From Tolypothrix sp. NIES-4075 (GTDB taxonomy: Bacteria; Cyanobacteriota; Cyanobacteriia; Cyanobacteriales; Nostocaceae), in contig NZ_BDUC01000001.1 of assembly GCF_002218085.1 (NCBI RefSeq), forward strand, positions 1,323,081 to 1,387,080: a DNA stretch of 64,000 nucleotides, read 5' to 3'. Below are positions 51,940 to 61,888 of this stretch, in pieces (the first letter of the stretch is position 1; each line of letters starts with the position of its first letter). A program made the position numbers and the translations under genes. The notes under the pieces were generated by a model. That model was not told the origin of the DNA and did not search any database. It saw only the letters and a list, made by a program, of their open reading frames with translations.

Positions 51940-54900
51940 TTATCGACTAACAGTTATTTCTGGTTTGACAGCAAACGTCAGAACTGTTTCATCTATTCCT
52001 TTAAGTTCTAGCGGACTACCTTTAATTATTTCATCTTCATCCAAATAATCTGCAACCGCAGCAGAAACGAGGATAGTACCAGGAACAGCAGCAACTTGCA
52101 ATCTGGAGGCAATATTCACAGAAGGACCGATCGCTGTATAATCGGCACGTTCGGCGCTACCAAACATCCCGACAACTGCTGTACCTTGGTGAATACCACA
52201 GCGAAACTGTAAGCCATTACGTCCGTCGGAGTCAAATATACCTTGTTCTCGCCAACGCTGGTTTAACTCACTCAATGAACGATGCATTCCTCTGGCTGTG
52301 TTGATCGACCGACGCACCTGTTCATTAGGCGTTAGTTCTTCTGGCGCTCCATATAAAGCTAAGATAGCATCTCCCATAAATTTATCGATAGTGCCGCCAT
52401 TCTCAAAGACGACTTTGGTCATTGATTCTAAATATTCATTAAGCAATTCCGCTACACGTCGCGACCTGAGGGTGTTTGATAGTTGGGTAAAACCCACAAT
52501 GTCACTAAACAAAACTGTAATCAAACGCGGTTCCGGTCGCAAATCCAGGACTAAATCTCCGGTTGCGGCTTTTTGCACCAACGCACTCGGTAAAAAGCGC
52601 TTAAGCACCGATTCTGTCAGGTAAGTATTTAACTCCAAAACTCGGCGTTCATTTTCTTTCAAGGCTAAAAGATTTCGCACCTCAGCCAGAAGTTCGCGAT
52701 CGTTAAATGGTTTAGCTAAATAAGCATCTGCACCTTTTTCTGTACCTTCGATGCGGGTTTCTTCATCAACTTTCGCCGTTAATAGGATAATTGGAATTCC
52801 TTTCAACTTTTCCTCGTTGCGGATCATCCGAATCATCTCCATACCTGACACCAAAGGCATCATCAAGTCGCTGACAATCAGGCGTGGTATTATTTCCTTA
52901 GCCATCAGAAATCCTTCGGAACCGTTACGCGCTGTATGCACTCGATAGCCATTAGCGCGGAGAATTTCTGATACGTAAGCTCGCAAATCAGGGTTGTCGT
53001 CTACGACCAAAATTGATTCGCCAATTTTCAGTTCATTTTCTTGAGTGTTAACACTATTTAATAAGTCTTTTTTAATATTTTCAAATTCGTCTATTGTTGA
53101 TTCTTGTAATTCTAAATCAGCTAATTCAACGTTAGCGCGGCTGACGTTCAATTCACAAGGCGCTTCTAGCACTTGATTTATAGGTAGATGAGCGGTTCCG
53201 CTGACCAGCCATAAGCTAAAGGTAGTACCTTTGCCGTAAACTGATTCTACAGTGACTTTACCGCCGTGCATTTCCACGAGTTCTTTAACTAAAGCCAAAC
53301 CTAAGCCGCTACCTTCATAAGAGCGATTTTCAGTTCCTTCAGCTTGGCGAAAGCGTTCAAATAAGTAGGGAATTTGTTCAGTAACAATGCCAATTCCCGT
53401 ATCTTGTACTTGCAATCTACAGCGATCGCCTTGAGATTGCAATCTCACAGTAATACTACCACCTACTGAGGTAAATTTCATGGCATTCGACAGCAGGTTA
53501 TAAAGTACTTTGTCGAATTTTTCCATATCCAAGTACACTGTAGTAGATGCTTCTAGTTCGGTAATCAGATTCAGTCCCTTTTTCTCGCAATAGGGGCGAA
53601 ACGATTCGACAATTTGGTTGACAAATTCAACTAAATCGCAGGGACGGAAACTAGGCTGCATCCTTTTAGCATCAAGACGTTGCAAATCGAGTAGTTGATT
53701 TACCAGTCTTAGCAAGCGTCTTGAGTTGCGTAAGGCGATCGCACTTTGGGCGTATGATAACCCTTCTTTTGTCGCCACCACCGATTCTAGTGGTCCTTGA
53801 ATTAAGGTTATAGGTGTGCGGAACTCGTGAGAAATATTTTGGAAAAATTCGGTTTTTTGTTTGTCTAATTGCAGCAAGCGTTCAGCTTGTTCGCGAGTTT
53901 TTTGGTATAAATGTGACTGCTGTACAGCGATCGCCGCTTGAGCTGCGACTGCTTTTGCTAACTCAATTTCTGTAGGCAGCCACTTGCGTGCTTTGGTATC
54001 TTGACGCAGAGTAATACTACCGATGCTTTTGCCATCAGCCAATAAAGGAACGACCATGAGCGATCGCGCTTTTCCTCTTAAGGGCAAATCAAACCCCTTA
54101 ATTTCTGGCGGACACTGGCTCATATCCATAATTACCACAGGCTCTTGTGTCCGCAACATTTCTTGCAGAATTGGATTAGAGTGAATCGGTGATTTAGAGT
54201 GAGGTAATTCCTGATTTTCTATGTAATTATGACTACCTGTCTCCCAAGGATGATCTAGTTTGAAAGAATCCTCAGAACTGTAAGAACTTTCATACAAGCC
54301 CACACACTTGACATACTCATCTTCCTCTGTCCACAAAGACAAAACACAGCCATCGACTTGCAAAGCTTGTCCTAATTGTTGGGTGATCGCGGCAAAAATA
54401 TCTTCAGGATCTAAGCTAGAGCGAATCGCGCTAGTAATCGTATTAATTAGCGATTCCCGTTTCGCCAAAGCCCGCACTTGCTCGTAAGCATAAGCTTGAG
54501 ACAAAGCTAAAGCTGCCTGATCCGCCACCATCACCACTAACTGCACCTCGTCTGTTGACCACAAACGGGGCTGCTTGCACTGGTGCAGCGCCAGCACCGC
54601 CATAAGTTCTTGTCGGCAAATCAGTGGAACTACCAAGCTAGAGCAAATTTTAGCTGTAGCAAAAGCAGCAGCGCGACTTAATAGCTCGGCAGTATCGCCC
54701 TGAATACGCTCATCTTTTGCAACATCATGAATCACCTGCACTTCCCGGATTTCCCATACTGTCTGCGCTAGTAGAGCGGGATGGGGGGAGAGGGAGATGG
54801 GGGGAAAGAATTGTCCCCCTGTCTCCTTGTCCCCCTGTCTCCTTGTCCCCCTGTCTCCTTGTCCCCCTGTCTCCTTTTCCTCTTCAACCGCTCTTTGGTA

Positions 54901-55491
54901 AATAAAATTTTCATCCACCAACTGCCCATCTTGGAAAGGACGCAACAAGCAGACATCCACTTCCAGCATATGACCCACCGTATCCACAATTGCTTGCAGA
55001 ATTTGCCGATAGTCTAAGGCGCTGCGAATCGTGTTTGTGACGGTGTTCAGTAGCGATTCTTGACGCAGGGTGCGGGTAAGTTCGCGGGTGCGGGTTTTGA
55101 GGACGTTATGGGTATCCAAAGCTTGGCGTACCACTGCTTTGAGCTCCTCTGCTTCCCACGGTTTGGTGACATATTTGAATACTTTACCAGCATTAATTGC
55201 TTCCACCAAGTCTTCGACATCGGTGTAGCCAGTTAAGATAATCCGGATGATATCTGGATATTGAGTTGCGGTTAGGCTCAAAAATTCTGTACCGCTCATC
55301 ATTGGCATCCGTTGATCGGAAATGATCACGGAGACTTCTCCTTCTTGCTGAAGCAGTTCTAGTGCCGCTGGACCAGAAGATGCCTTAAGCACCTTATAGT
55401 CGCGATAGAAGGTGCGGTAAAGCAAGTCAAGGTTGTCTGGTTCGTCATCGACAACCAAAATTTTCGGCTTACTGTTTGATTGGGATTTCAT
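51940..55491 (-). CDS. hybrid sensor kinase with two receiver domains, two GAF domains and a nucleotide cyclase domain
   Basis: The protein has 1183 residues. Order: receiver 1 (about 10-125; VSVIISDQRMPMMSG), GAF 1 (about 165-335), GAF 2 (about 355-540), HisKA (QNISHEFRTPITLIQGPLES) with His near 555, HATPase (NLLSNAMKFTSVGG, DTGIGI, GSGLGLALVKELVEMHGGKV), receiver 2 (about 840-960; LIVSDLMMPLVSG), and a class III adenylate/guanylate cyclase domain at the end (VLFSDIVGFTQLSNTLRSRR, FMGDAILALYGAP, YTAIGPSVNIASRLQ). It thus combines two-component signalling with cyclic nucleotide synthesis. In GAF 1, at about residues 200-238, EEKETGGQGDRGTRRQGDKE and neighbours are a translated short tandem repeat. 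Related many-domain proteins exist in Nostocales. Confidence 0.93.
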   Translation of the reverse strand: MKSQSNSKPKILVVDDEPDNLDLLYRTFYRDYKVLKASSGPAALELLQQEGEVSVIISDQRMPMMSGTEFLSLTATQYPDIIRIILTGYTDVEDLVEAINAGKVFKYVTKPWEAEELKAVVRQALDTHNVLKTRTRELTRTLRQESLLNTVTNTIRSALDYRQILQAIVDTVGHMLEVDVCLLRPFQDGQLVDENFIYQRAVEEEKETGGQGDRGTRRQGDKETGGQFFPPISLSPHPALLAQTVWEIREVQVIHDVAKDERIQGDTAELLSRAAAFATAKICSSLVVPLICRQELMAVLALHQCKQPRLWSTDEVQLVVMVADQAALALSQAYAYEQVRALAKRESLINTITSAIRSSLDPEDIFAAITQQLGQALQVDGCVLSLWTEEDEYVKCVGLYESSYSSEDSFKLDHPWETGSHNYIENQELPHSKSPIHSNPILQEMLRTQEPVVIMDMSQCPPEIKGFDLPLRGKARSLMVVPLLADGKSIGSITLRQDTKARKWLPTEIELAKAVAAQAAIAVQQSHLYQKTREQAERLLQLDKQKTEFFQNISHEFRTPITLIQGPLESVVATKEGLSYAQSAIALRNSRRLLRLVNQLLDLQRLDAKRMQPSFRPCDLVEFVNQIVESFRPYCEKKGLNLITELEASTTVYLDMEKFDKVLYNLLSNAMKFTSVGGSITVRLQSQGDRCRLQVQDTGIGIVTEQIPYLFERFRQAEGTENRSYEGSGLGLALVKELVEMHGGKVTVESVYGKGTTFSLWLVSGTAHLPINQVLEAPCELNVSRANVELADLELQESTIDEFENIKKDLLNSVNTQENELKIGESILVVDDNPDLRAYVSEILRANGYRVHTARNGSEGFLMAKEIIPRLIVSDLMMPLVSGMEMIRMIRNEEKLKGIPIILLTAKVDEETRIEGTEKGADAYLAKPFNDRELLAEVRNLLALKENERRVLELNTYLTESVLKRFLPSALVQKAATGDLVLDLRPEPRLITVLFSDIVGFTQLSNTLRSRRVAELLNEYLESMTKVVFENGGTIDKFMGDAILALYGAPEELTPNEQVRRSINTARGMHRSLSELNQRWREQGIFDSDGRNGLQFRCGIHQGTAVVGMFGSAERADYTAIGPSVNIASRLQVAAVPGTILVSAAVADYLDEDEIIKGSPLELKGIDETVLTFAVKPEITVSR
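54785..54888. repeat. short tandem repeat inserted in the hybrid kinase gene
   Basis: Five to six GTCCCCCTGTCTCCTT units plus GGGGGAGAGGGAGATGGGGG. The unit is the complement of the GGGGACAAGG type seen in purL and near 35180. It keeps the reading frame. Confidence 0.88.
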
Positions 55492-57196
55492 GCACCGCTT
55501 TCCTGCTGCAACGGCAGTCGGTTAAAGAATAATCTGATCTCTTGGGAATGTTTCTGAGTCACTTCAGAGGCAGAGGGGAAGGGGAGCCACCCCCGTGGGC
55601 GGGTTTCCCACGCCACTTGCCACAACGGGGCGGCAGCAGCTGCTATGGAGTGGAAGTACCCTGTGAAAACGTGCCTTGGGAAAATACGCAAGGCAGTGGC
55701 TCGACTTGAGGGGAGTGGCGTGAAACCCCAAGACCACACTGACTCCCCTGCTCCCCTGCATAGTTCGGTCAGGTAATAGCACATTTTGATGCCATAGGCT
55801 GTTTGGCTACATGACGGCTTCGTTCTAAAGCGTTTACTCACAGTAATTTGCCTCAATAGAAGATGCCGATCGCCATTTGCTTTGACGCACCCCAATCAAT
55901 TTCGTTGTGGTTACTGTTACAGAATACATATTTGCTTGCCAATCCCTTCACCATCGAGAGCGAGAACCGATTAATACTATATACAAATCTCCAATCTGGC
56001 TTAAAAAACCATCTGAAGCTGCATATTAAGTTTTCCCCCCGCAACAGTTGCACTAACATTTGCGCCTTAATTTTATTTATGGCAGTCATGGTATCAGCAA
56101 TATTACAAGAATAAAATTTCAAGCCAAAGTATACTATTAGACAAATATCTGTTTACAATTTAGCAATGAGAACCATTAGTCAGACAGGTGGTAGTGCAGG
56201 AAAATTGAAGATTACTAGGAATATACGCCCCATTCTTGAAATTCAGTTACTAGGAAAACACGCTCTTCGCGATCGCGATCGCCTGCCATAAAGATCCCAA
56301 AAACCGAGTTTTTGGCGATTGCGGACGTAAGTCTTCTATAAGTAAGCGTCCTCTAGTCAAACGCCCACTATTGTATTGGGGTTGACATCAGATAAAAATT
56401 TTGCTATTAAGTTGATTTCCAATCCAGTTATTTTTTAACGGGTCGCGCTCTTGTTCTCCGATTTAAGCTCTGCTGTGTCTATACGTGAATGGCGCTCGTC
56501 TTACTAGGGATTAGGGACAATATAAGAGTTTTCCTCAAAACATGGTTTGGTGCTGCGCCGATCCATGTTTCCCCAGTCCCCAGTCCAAGCATCCCTCGTT
56601 CAACAAAACTTAACTATTAAACAATAAAAATACATATATAATAGAATGCTTAATTATCTTTCTGTCAATAATTGAGCAAAAAAGACCACGCTCAGTTTTA
56701 ATCCGGCTCACTTGCTACGGGTTGATGGCAGATACTGCAAGCATAGTTTAGGATGATTGAGTTATATTATTCTCAAAAATAATCACACATCAAAATATGA
56801 CCAAAAAGCTTATTTCTGTGCTTTGTATGCTTCTGCCTTTGCTGGGAATGTTTAAACCTTTATTTAGATAGATGCGAATGCAGCTTCTTCAAATGAAGCA
56901 TAAAGTCCTGATAAACTGGTTTTTTCCCATTTTAATTGGCTACCGCGCCCCTATGACGCAAAGCTTTGTTTGGTGTTTTCAACCGCAATTGCATTGTACA
57001 AGCCTGAGATTGCTGTCAATTTTTTTACAAGTACACAACGAGAGCGATCGCACCAAAGAAAATGAATTTGGGGATACACTCAATTCCTCATATAAAGCAC
57101 CAAAATTGAAATCTCACCCGCCAAGTTAAATGCTTAATAGGAGAACGCTATTCATCCAAATTTGATAATGTTTTGGGATATTATATAAGATTTTCC
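55492..57196. other. 1.7-kb gap without intact gene
   Basis: Frames of 70-135 codons here show no family match and partly run through a GC-rich repeat (55577-55720: GTGGGCGGGTTTCCCACGCC, also near 44550). At 56797-56871 a 24-codon frame (MTKKLISVLCMLLPLLGMFK) looks like a signal peptide without a protein behind it. At 56268-56283 two HIP1 octamers overlap. The rest is AT-rich. Confidence 0.6.
56797..56871 (+). pseudogene. possible signal-peptide remnant
   Basis: A 24-codon frame with a Lys-Lys start and a hydrophobic core, then a stop. No continuation in other frames is recognised. It may be what is left of an exported protein gene, or a very small membrane peptide. Confidence 0.25.
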
Positions 57197-57838
57197 TTGA
57201 ATAAAATCAATACTAAATTAGCTTTGACGACACCCTGGTTTTTTCACCCATCTCACCAACTGCAAGTATTTGCCGCCGATCAAGCTTTTAACCAATTCCA
57301 AATTCGTGCGGCTACCCCTGCTGATTTGACTAATGTTGCCGAAATCATTACCGAAAGTTTTCACTCCCCAAATGGTATGTGGGGATGGGCTTTCCCGTTA
57401 CTACGTTTGGGTATTTACGAAGACTTAAGGCATCGTCTAGCAACAAGTGCGCCCCATCACATTTGTTTAGTCGCCGTTGATACTACTGCTACAACTGATA
57501 AGTTAGTTGGAACTGTAGAACTCGGTGTGCGTTTTGGTGATTCTTGGACGGCTGTTGGCAAGAGTTTTCCTTATTTGTCTAATTTAGCTGTTCACCCAAA
57601 ATATCGGAGGCTGGGTGCTGCGTCGGAGTTGCTTAAAGCTTGTGAAGAAGTTGCCCTGTTGTGGGGTTTTAAAGACTTATACCTCCACGTTTTGGAAAAT
57701 AACCATCAGGCACGGCAGCTTTATTTTAAGGCGGGATATCAGGTGCATCAAGTCGAATCTTATTGGAATACATTTTTTCTGGGACGCTCCCGACAGATAT
57801 TCTTGCACAAGTACTTGCCACATTCTGAGACTATCTAA
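57197..57838 (+). CDS. GNAT family N-acetyltransferase
   Basis: The protein has 213 residues from the TTG at 57197; a TTG at 57173 would give 221. QIRAATPADLTNVAEIITES, VGTVELGVRFGD, YLSNLAVHPKYRRLGAASEL (acetyl-CoA loop RRLGAA), LKACEEVALLWGF and LYLHVLENNHQARQLYFKAG are the GNAT motifs C-D-A-B in order. The acceptor is unknown. The front (TTPWFFHPSHQLQVF) is typical for a cyanobacteria-specific group. Both possible starts are TTG and no good ribosome site is seen, so the start is uncertain. Confidence 0.88.
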   Translation: MNKINTKLALTTPWFFHPSHQLQVFAADQAFNQFQIRAATPADLTNVAEIITESFHSPNGMWGWAFPLLRLGIYEDLRHRLATSAPHHICLVAVDTTATTDKLVGTVELGVRFGDSWTAVGKSFPYLSNLAVHPKYRRLGAASELLKACEEVALLWGFKDLYLHVLENNHQARQLYFKAGYQVHQVESYWNTFFLGRSRQIFLHKYLPHSETI

Positions 57839-59039
57839 ATTTTTCAGTTTTGTGAAGTACCAGAGCGTGACGCTTCGCGTACACAGTAGGCTTCCCGTCT
57901 CATCCGCCGTTGCCACTTTAGGGACATCTCCTTGAGAGCGCATCGCCAGGAGTGCGTCGCCAAGTAACTTGCTGTTCGCATTCAGCCAATAGAGAGAGAT
58001 ATTTTTTGAATGCTTCATTTTTACAAAAAATTATATCTTTTCGTTTTTTTATGCAGAAATAAATAGTTATTAATTAAGTTTACAAAATATTAATTTATTA
58101 AAGATTTTGTCATTCACATATGTACTTTTTGACAATTAAAAGGAATAATTTTTATTTAGCATAATACCTTCGCCTTGGTCTTTCCTTCTCCCACTTGTGA
58201 GAGGCGCTTGTCTGCGACACGCACATGCGTTCGCCAAGAAAGAAGAATTGAACAGGGTGTGGGGTTGCACGGGGTGCGGGTTGCAGGTTTCGATTAGATG
58301 GGGATTCCGACCCCACCGTGAAGCTAGACACCGCCAATTGCGGTGGGGTCTTAAACCCAATTGCTCCTGGGGCGGAGTGTTATGAATTTTCAAGTATTGC
58401 CCACACCCCACACCCCGCACCCCACACCCAGGAGCGAAGCGACGATAAATGCTTATACGTGCTTATACGTATTGTGTGAACCCCAGATCGAGGGGCGCGA
58501 TCGCTCTAACTGCCGCAATGCGTTTCTAAGCGCTCCGGGCGCGATCGCTCGTGTACCTAAGTGTTAGTAATCATACGGAGAAAACTCTTTATTTTTATGC
58601 ATCACTATTATAGTTTTTTCATAAATATACTAATTAATAAAAATTAAATAATAATGTAATATTTAGCTTATTTATATGATATGAATTTTAGATATACCAA
58701 TATTCAAAGATAATTTTATTTAAATACAAATCAAGTGATTGTGATTGTAATATCAGTAAAAATACGATAGCGAAGATTCAATTCCTCATAATAACTTTGC
58801 ATTTGAGATATTCATCTTTATAAAAACTTTAAAAAAATAACTCCTTTAATTCAAGACAAAGCCAGTTAAATCTCATAAAATATGATTATTTAATTGCTGA
58901 AAAAAGTCCATTTAATTTTATCTTAGTTAAATAAAGCAAAAAGTCTTGATAATTAAGATAAAACCAATCATTTTGATTTAAATCAAGTTAAGTGTTGAAG
59001 TGCAGACTACTACCAAATTCTTTGAAACTTTTAGAAAAC
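57839..59039. other. 1.2-kb gap with repeats
   Basis: No gene supported. It contains a GACACGC/GCGTACAC type dispersed repeat (57865-57960), GGTGTGGGGTT and CCCCACACC short repeats around 58255-58430 that can pair with each other, and several HIP1-like sites near 58498-58552. From 58570 on the DNA is very AT-rich. Confidence 0.6.
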
Positions 59040-59591
59040 ATGGATAGCGAAAACCGCCAACGCTATCAAACTGCTATGGTATCAACTTATTACCGTGAAA
59101 CTAGTTTCCTTGACTATATTGTCATGCCTGATGGAACTGAGCAATCTCCTGGCTCGGATATCCTCACACAGCTGCATAGTGGAAAGGTCTTTATCGTTAA
59201 CAGTCGTCGGCGAAATGGGTTAATACTATTCAAACGCTACCATGCAGAATTTGCAGGACCGGGCGCAGCAGTGGGAGGTGATTACGATCGCGATTGTCAA
59301 AATTTATTGCCGATAGGTAATTTGCAGCTATTGACTCCCGACTCTTATGACGAGCGTCAGAAAGCTTACTTGATTAGACGCCAGTGGATTCGGTTAATCA
59401 AGCAAATTACAGAAAACCCACTGCCACAGCAACGAGTCCAAAAGATTCTCGATCAATTTGAGCAATACTTTCCACCAGAAACGGTGGATAAGTTGCCTGA
59501 TATTGCCTTTGCTCTTTTGGTAGGTGTGCTGCCACAAACAGTGGGAATAGTACGGCGTTTGGGCAGCGATGAGTATACCCGATTTAATTAA
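59040..59591 (+). CDS. conserved cyanobacterial protein of unknown function
   Basis: The protein has 183 residues from MDSENRQRYQTAMVSTYYRE; the frame opens 16 codons earlier, but the ATG at 59040 looks natural. The content is globular: FLDYIVMPDGTEQSPGSDIL, GKVFIVNSRRRNGLILFKRY, NLLPIGNLQLLTPDSYDERQ, KILDQFEQYFPPETVDKLPD and FALLVGVLPQTVGIVRRLGS. No known catalytic motif is seen. It stands alone, facing hisC. Confidence 0.7.
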   Translation: MDSENRQRYQTAMVSTYYRETSFLDYIVMPDGTEQSPGSDILTQLHSGKVFIVNSRRRNGLILFKRYHAEFAGPGAAVGGDYDRDCQNLLPIGNLQLLTPDSYDERQKAYLIRRQWIRLIKQITENPLPQQRVQKILDQFEQYFPPETVDKLPDIAFALLVGVLPQTVGIVRRLGSDEYTRFN

Positions 59592-59673
59592 CTAGCCAAC
59601 ATAAACAGCGATTGGACAGCACGTATTAAAAATTTTTCTTCCCTTTCCCCTTTTTAAAAGCTGGTTGTTAAAA

Positions 59674-60816
59674 TTAAAGATTTGTTAAAGCAGTTTGTAG
59701 GCGACTCAGCGTGCGGAGGTTTTCCTCTGGGGTTCCTACTGTAATTCGCAATCCTCCACTGATGTGTCGCACAAGAGTGCCGGCAGTTCTCAGCTTTTGG
59801 GTAAGATTTATTAAATAATCGTCTTCTTGGTTCAAGGCATTTGGTTTTAGTCGCAGGTAAATAAAGTTAGCAGCGCTTTCGGCAACTTGTAATGTTGGGT
59901 ATTGAGATAAAGCTTCGATAAGTTTGGCTCGTTCAACAAGCGTTTGGGGAATTGAATTCAATAACAGTTGGCGGTTTTGCAGAGCAATTAACGCCGCAGC
60001 GATAGAGACGCTGGGAAGATTGTAAGGTAAGCGCACTTTTTCTAGAATAGCGATCAACTCAGGTTGAGCCAGACAATAGCCAACCCGATGAGCAGCCAAG
60101 CGGAAGGCTTTAGAAAATGTCCGCATTATTATCCAGTTAGGACGTTGTGATAATTCGCTAGCTAAGGTATTTTGACTGAATTCAAAGTAAGCTTCATCAA
60201 TTACTACTAAAATACGATCGCTCAAATTTCTTAACCATGCCAATTCTGCCGCAGTTAAAGCATTGGCTGTGGGTGAATTAGGATGAACTACGAAAACGAC
60301 CCGAATCGGCGGATTTTGCGTTTGTTCTATCGCTTTATCAGCCGCTTGTAAATCAATTTCAAAATTCGCTTCATTTCTACCCACCGTCACAACGGGAATG
60401 CCCAAAGTTTGCGCCAAAATCCCGTACATCGAGAAAGTTGGATTAGCAATCAAAACCGAACCTTCTCCCCCTACACAACTGGCAATTAAAATTGAGCGAA
60501 TTAGTTCATCTGAACCATTGCCAACGGAAATATTCGCAGCAGTGAAAAAAGATGACGCAAGGTTAGCTGATTCATTGACATAGAGAGCGATCGCATTCTT
60601 AAGTGTCTCATGTCCGCCATCAGGATAACGGTTCGTTTCAATTATCTGCTGATACTCCCACGCAAGCTTTTCTTTTAACTCAGGTGGCAAGTCATAAGGG
60701 CTTTCATTCGTATCCAGCCGATCTAACTGCGATGGAACTGGTTCTGCTGTACTACTACCCGGATGGGGTTTGTAAGCGCTAAATTTAGCTAAATCTTCGC
60801 GGATGAATGGCAGCAT
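59674..60816 (-). CDS. hisC: histidinol-phosphate aminotransferase
   Basis: The protein has 380 residues. A PLP aminotransferase of fold type I: RLDTNESPYDLPPELK at the start, VGNGSDELIRSIL, VVFVVHPNSPTANALTAAEL, LVVIDEAYFEFS and the PLP lysine in IMRTFSKAFRLAAHRVGYCL. RITVGTPEENLRTL near the end holds the substrate arginine. It acts in histidine synthesis; some homologues also serve tyrosine or phenylalanine. Confidence 0.94.
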   Translation of the reverse strand: MLPFIREDLAKFSAYKPHPGSSTAEPVPSQLDRLDTNESPYDLPPELKEKLAWEYQQIIETNRYPDGGHETLKNAIALYVNESANLASSFFTAANISVGNGSDELIRSILIASCVGGEGSVLIANPTFSMYGILAQTLGIPVVTVGRNEANFEIDLQAADKAIEQTQNPPIRVVFVVHPNSPTANALTAAELAWLRNLSDRILVVIDEAYFEFSQNTLASELSQRPNWIIMRTFSKAFRLAAHRVGYCLAQPELIAILEKVRLPYNLPSVSIAAALIALQNRQLLLNSIPQTLVERAKLIEALSQYPTLQVAESAANFIYLRLKPNALNQEDDYLINLTQKLRTAGTLVRHISGGLRITVGTPEENLRTLSRLQTALTNL

Positions 60817-60829
60817 AGTTAGTTAGGAG

Positions 60830-60965
60830 TTAGCAGTTAGGAGTTGTAGAGACGCGAAATTTCGCGTCTGTACAAAAGTTAGGAGTTGTAGAGACGCGAA
60901 ATTTCGCGTCTCTACAAAAGTTAGGAGTTGTAGAGACGCGAAATTTCGCGTCTCTACAAAAGTTA
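60830..60965. repeat. three tandem copies of a palindromic repeat
   Basis: Three copies of GTTAGGAGTTGTAGAGACGC, GAAATTTCGCGTCTCTACAA with a 52-base period. GTAGAGACGCGAAATTTCGCGTCTCTAC-like arms are perfect inverted repeats (in the first copy CTCTAC is CTGTAC). Confidence 0.88.
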
Positions 60966-61054
60966 GCAGTTAGGAGTTAAGAGTCAATGGTGTAAAAACT
61001 TTGGACTATTGACTTACGAAAATTGGTTATGTGAGAACTTAATATTTTACAGCT

Positions 61055-61690
61055 TTATGGCAATTGACAAAACAATCTAATTGCTTGCCAAATTTCTGAT
61101 GTGACATTGCCTAAAGCGTGATCGCTGTCAAGTTCAATTAATTCTACCCAAGGACGTAAACATGCAAAGTCGCGGCTAGCTTGAATCGGGATAACTTCAT
61201 CGTGTTTTCCATGCAGAATCAAGGTAGGGATGGGACGTTGCAGGTTTTTTTCTTGATATTGATGCGCGTCTGTAACGAATTCGTAATGAAGGGGAAGCGA
61301 TCGCTCTTCACCATAATGGTAAACTTCTAGATATTTTTCTTCTTGCCAACGCTGCAATTTTTCATCTCCCAAGTTTGGCAACCAATGAGATAAAAACCCA
61401 AATGCCGGCGCCAACAAAACCAGACGCTGCACTTGTAAATATTGTTGTCCTAAATGAGCTGCGGTTAAACCACCCAAACTCGAACCGATTAAAGTCACTG
61501 GTGCAGCATTTAAGGGAAATTCAGCGGCAACTTGTTTTAGCTGCCTTTTGATTGTCAGATGAGAAAAATCGCCCAAATTCAAATCGGGAATTTTTAAAGG
61601 AGTCTGAATTTGGGCAAAACGCAAGCCTATATCCCGCGCTTTGGCAGAATTTGGACTGGATGCAAAGCCGTGGAGGTAGATGTAATGCAA
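61055..61690 (-). CDS. YqiA-like alpha/beta hydrolase (esterase)
   Basis: The protein has 211 residues from TTG 61690. IYLHGFASSPNSAKA (oxyanion loop), VTLIGSSLGGLTAAHLG (nucleophile Ser in GSSLG), PTLILHGKHDEVIP and the His in ELDSDHALG give the catalytic set of the YqiA/YcfP esterase group. The frame is open to an ATG at 61756, but these 22 codons are PHSPFPIPHSPFPIPH, a translated CCCCATT repeat. Either the repeats have become the N-terminus, or translation starts at TTG. The natural start seems to have been overwritten by the repeat. Confidence 0.82.
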   Translation of the reverse strand: MHYIYLHGFASSPNSAKARDIGLRFAQIQTPLKIPDLNLGDFSHLTIKRQLKQVAAEFPLNAAPVTLIGSSLGGLTAAHLGQQYLQVQRLVLLAPAFGFLSHWLPNLGDEKLQRWQEEKYLEVYHYGEERSLPLHYEFVTDAHQYQEKNLQRPIPTLILHGKHDEVIPIQASRDFACLRPWVELIELDSDHALGNVTSEIWQAIRLFCQLP

Positions 61691-61742
61691 ATGGGGAATG
61701 GGGAATGGGGAATGGGGAATGGGGAATGGGGAATGGGGAATG
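61690..61742. repeat. GGGGAAT heptamers at the 5' end of the hydrolase gene
   Basis: Seven copies of GGGGAAT in a row. On the minus strand they read CCCCATT and translate as repeated PHSPFPI. Confidence 0.92.
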
Positions 61743-61888
61743 GATTTTAGATGCAATCCAAAATCCGTCTTGAAAAGCTTTGATCGGATAGCGTAGCGTT
61801 AGCGAGTCCGCGAGCGTCGGAAACCTCCGCTCAAACTTTTGTCTGCGACACGCTACGCGAACGCAAAATCTAAAATCCACGCATCGTA

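Noticed and set aside
55488..55895. 135-codon minus-strand frame upstream of the hybrid kinase
   Set aside because: Much of it runs through a GC-rich dispersed repeat; no family match.
55853..56122. Overlapping 89- and 83-codon frames on opposite strands
   Set aside because: No similarity, no ribosome site, opposite to each other.
56872..57129. 85-codon plus-strand frame before the GNAT gene
   Set aside because: Composition not like protein, no match, no start signal.
58136..58567. Several 60-95 codon frames in the repeat region
   Set aside because: They read CCCCACACC-type repeats and conflict with each other.
60830..60965. CRISPR-like look of three 52-base units
   Set aside because: The whole unit is repeated; no variable spacers.
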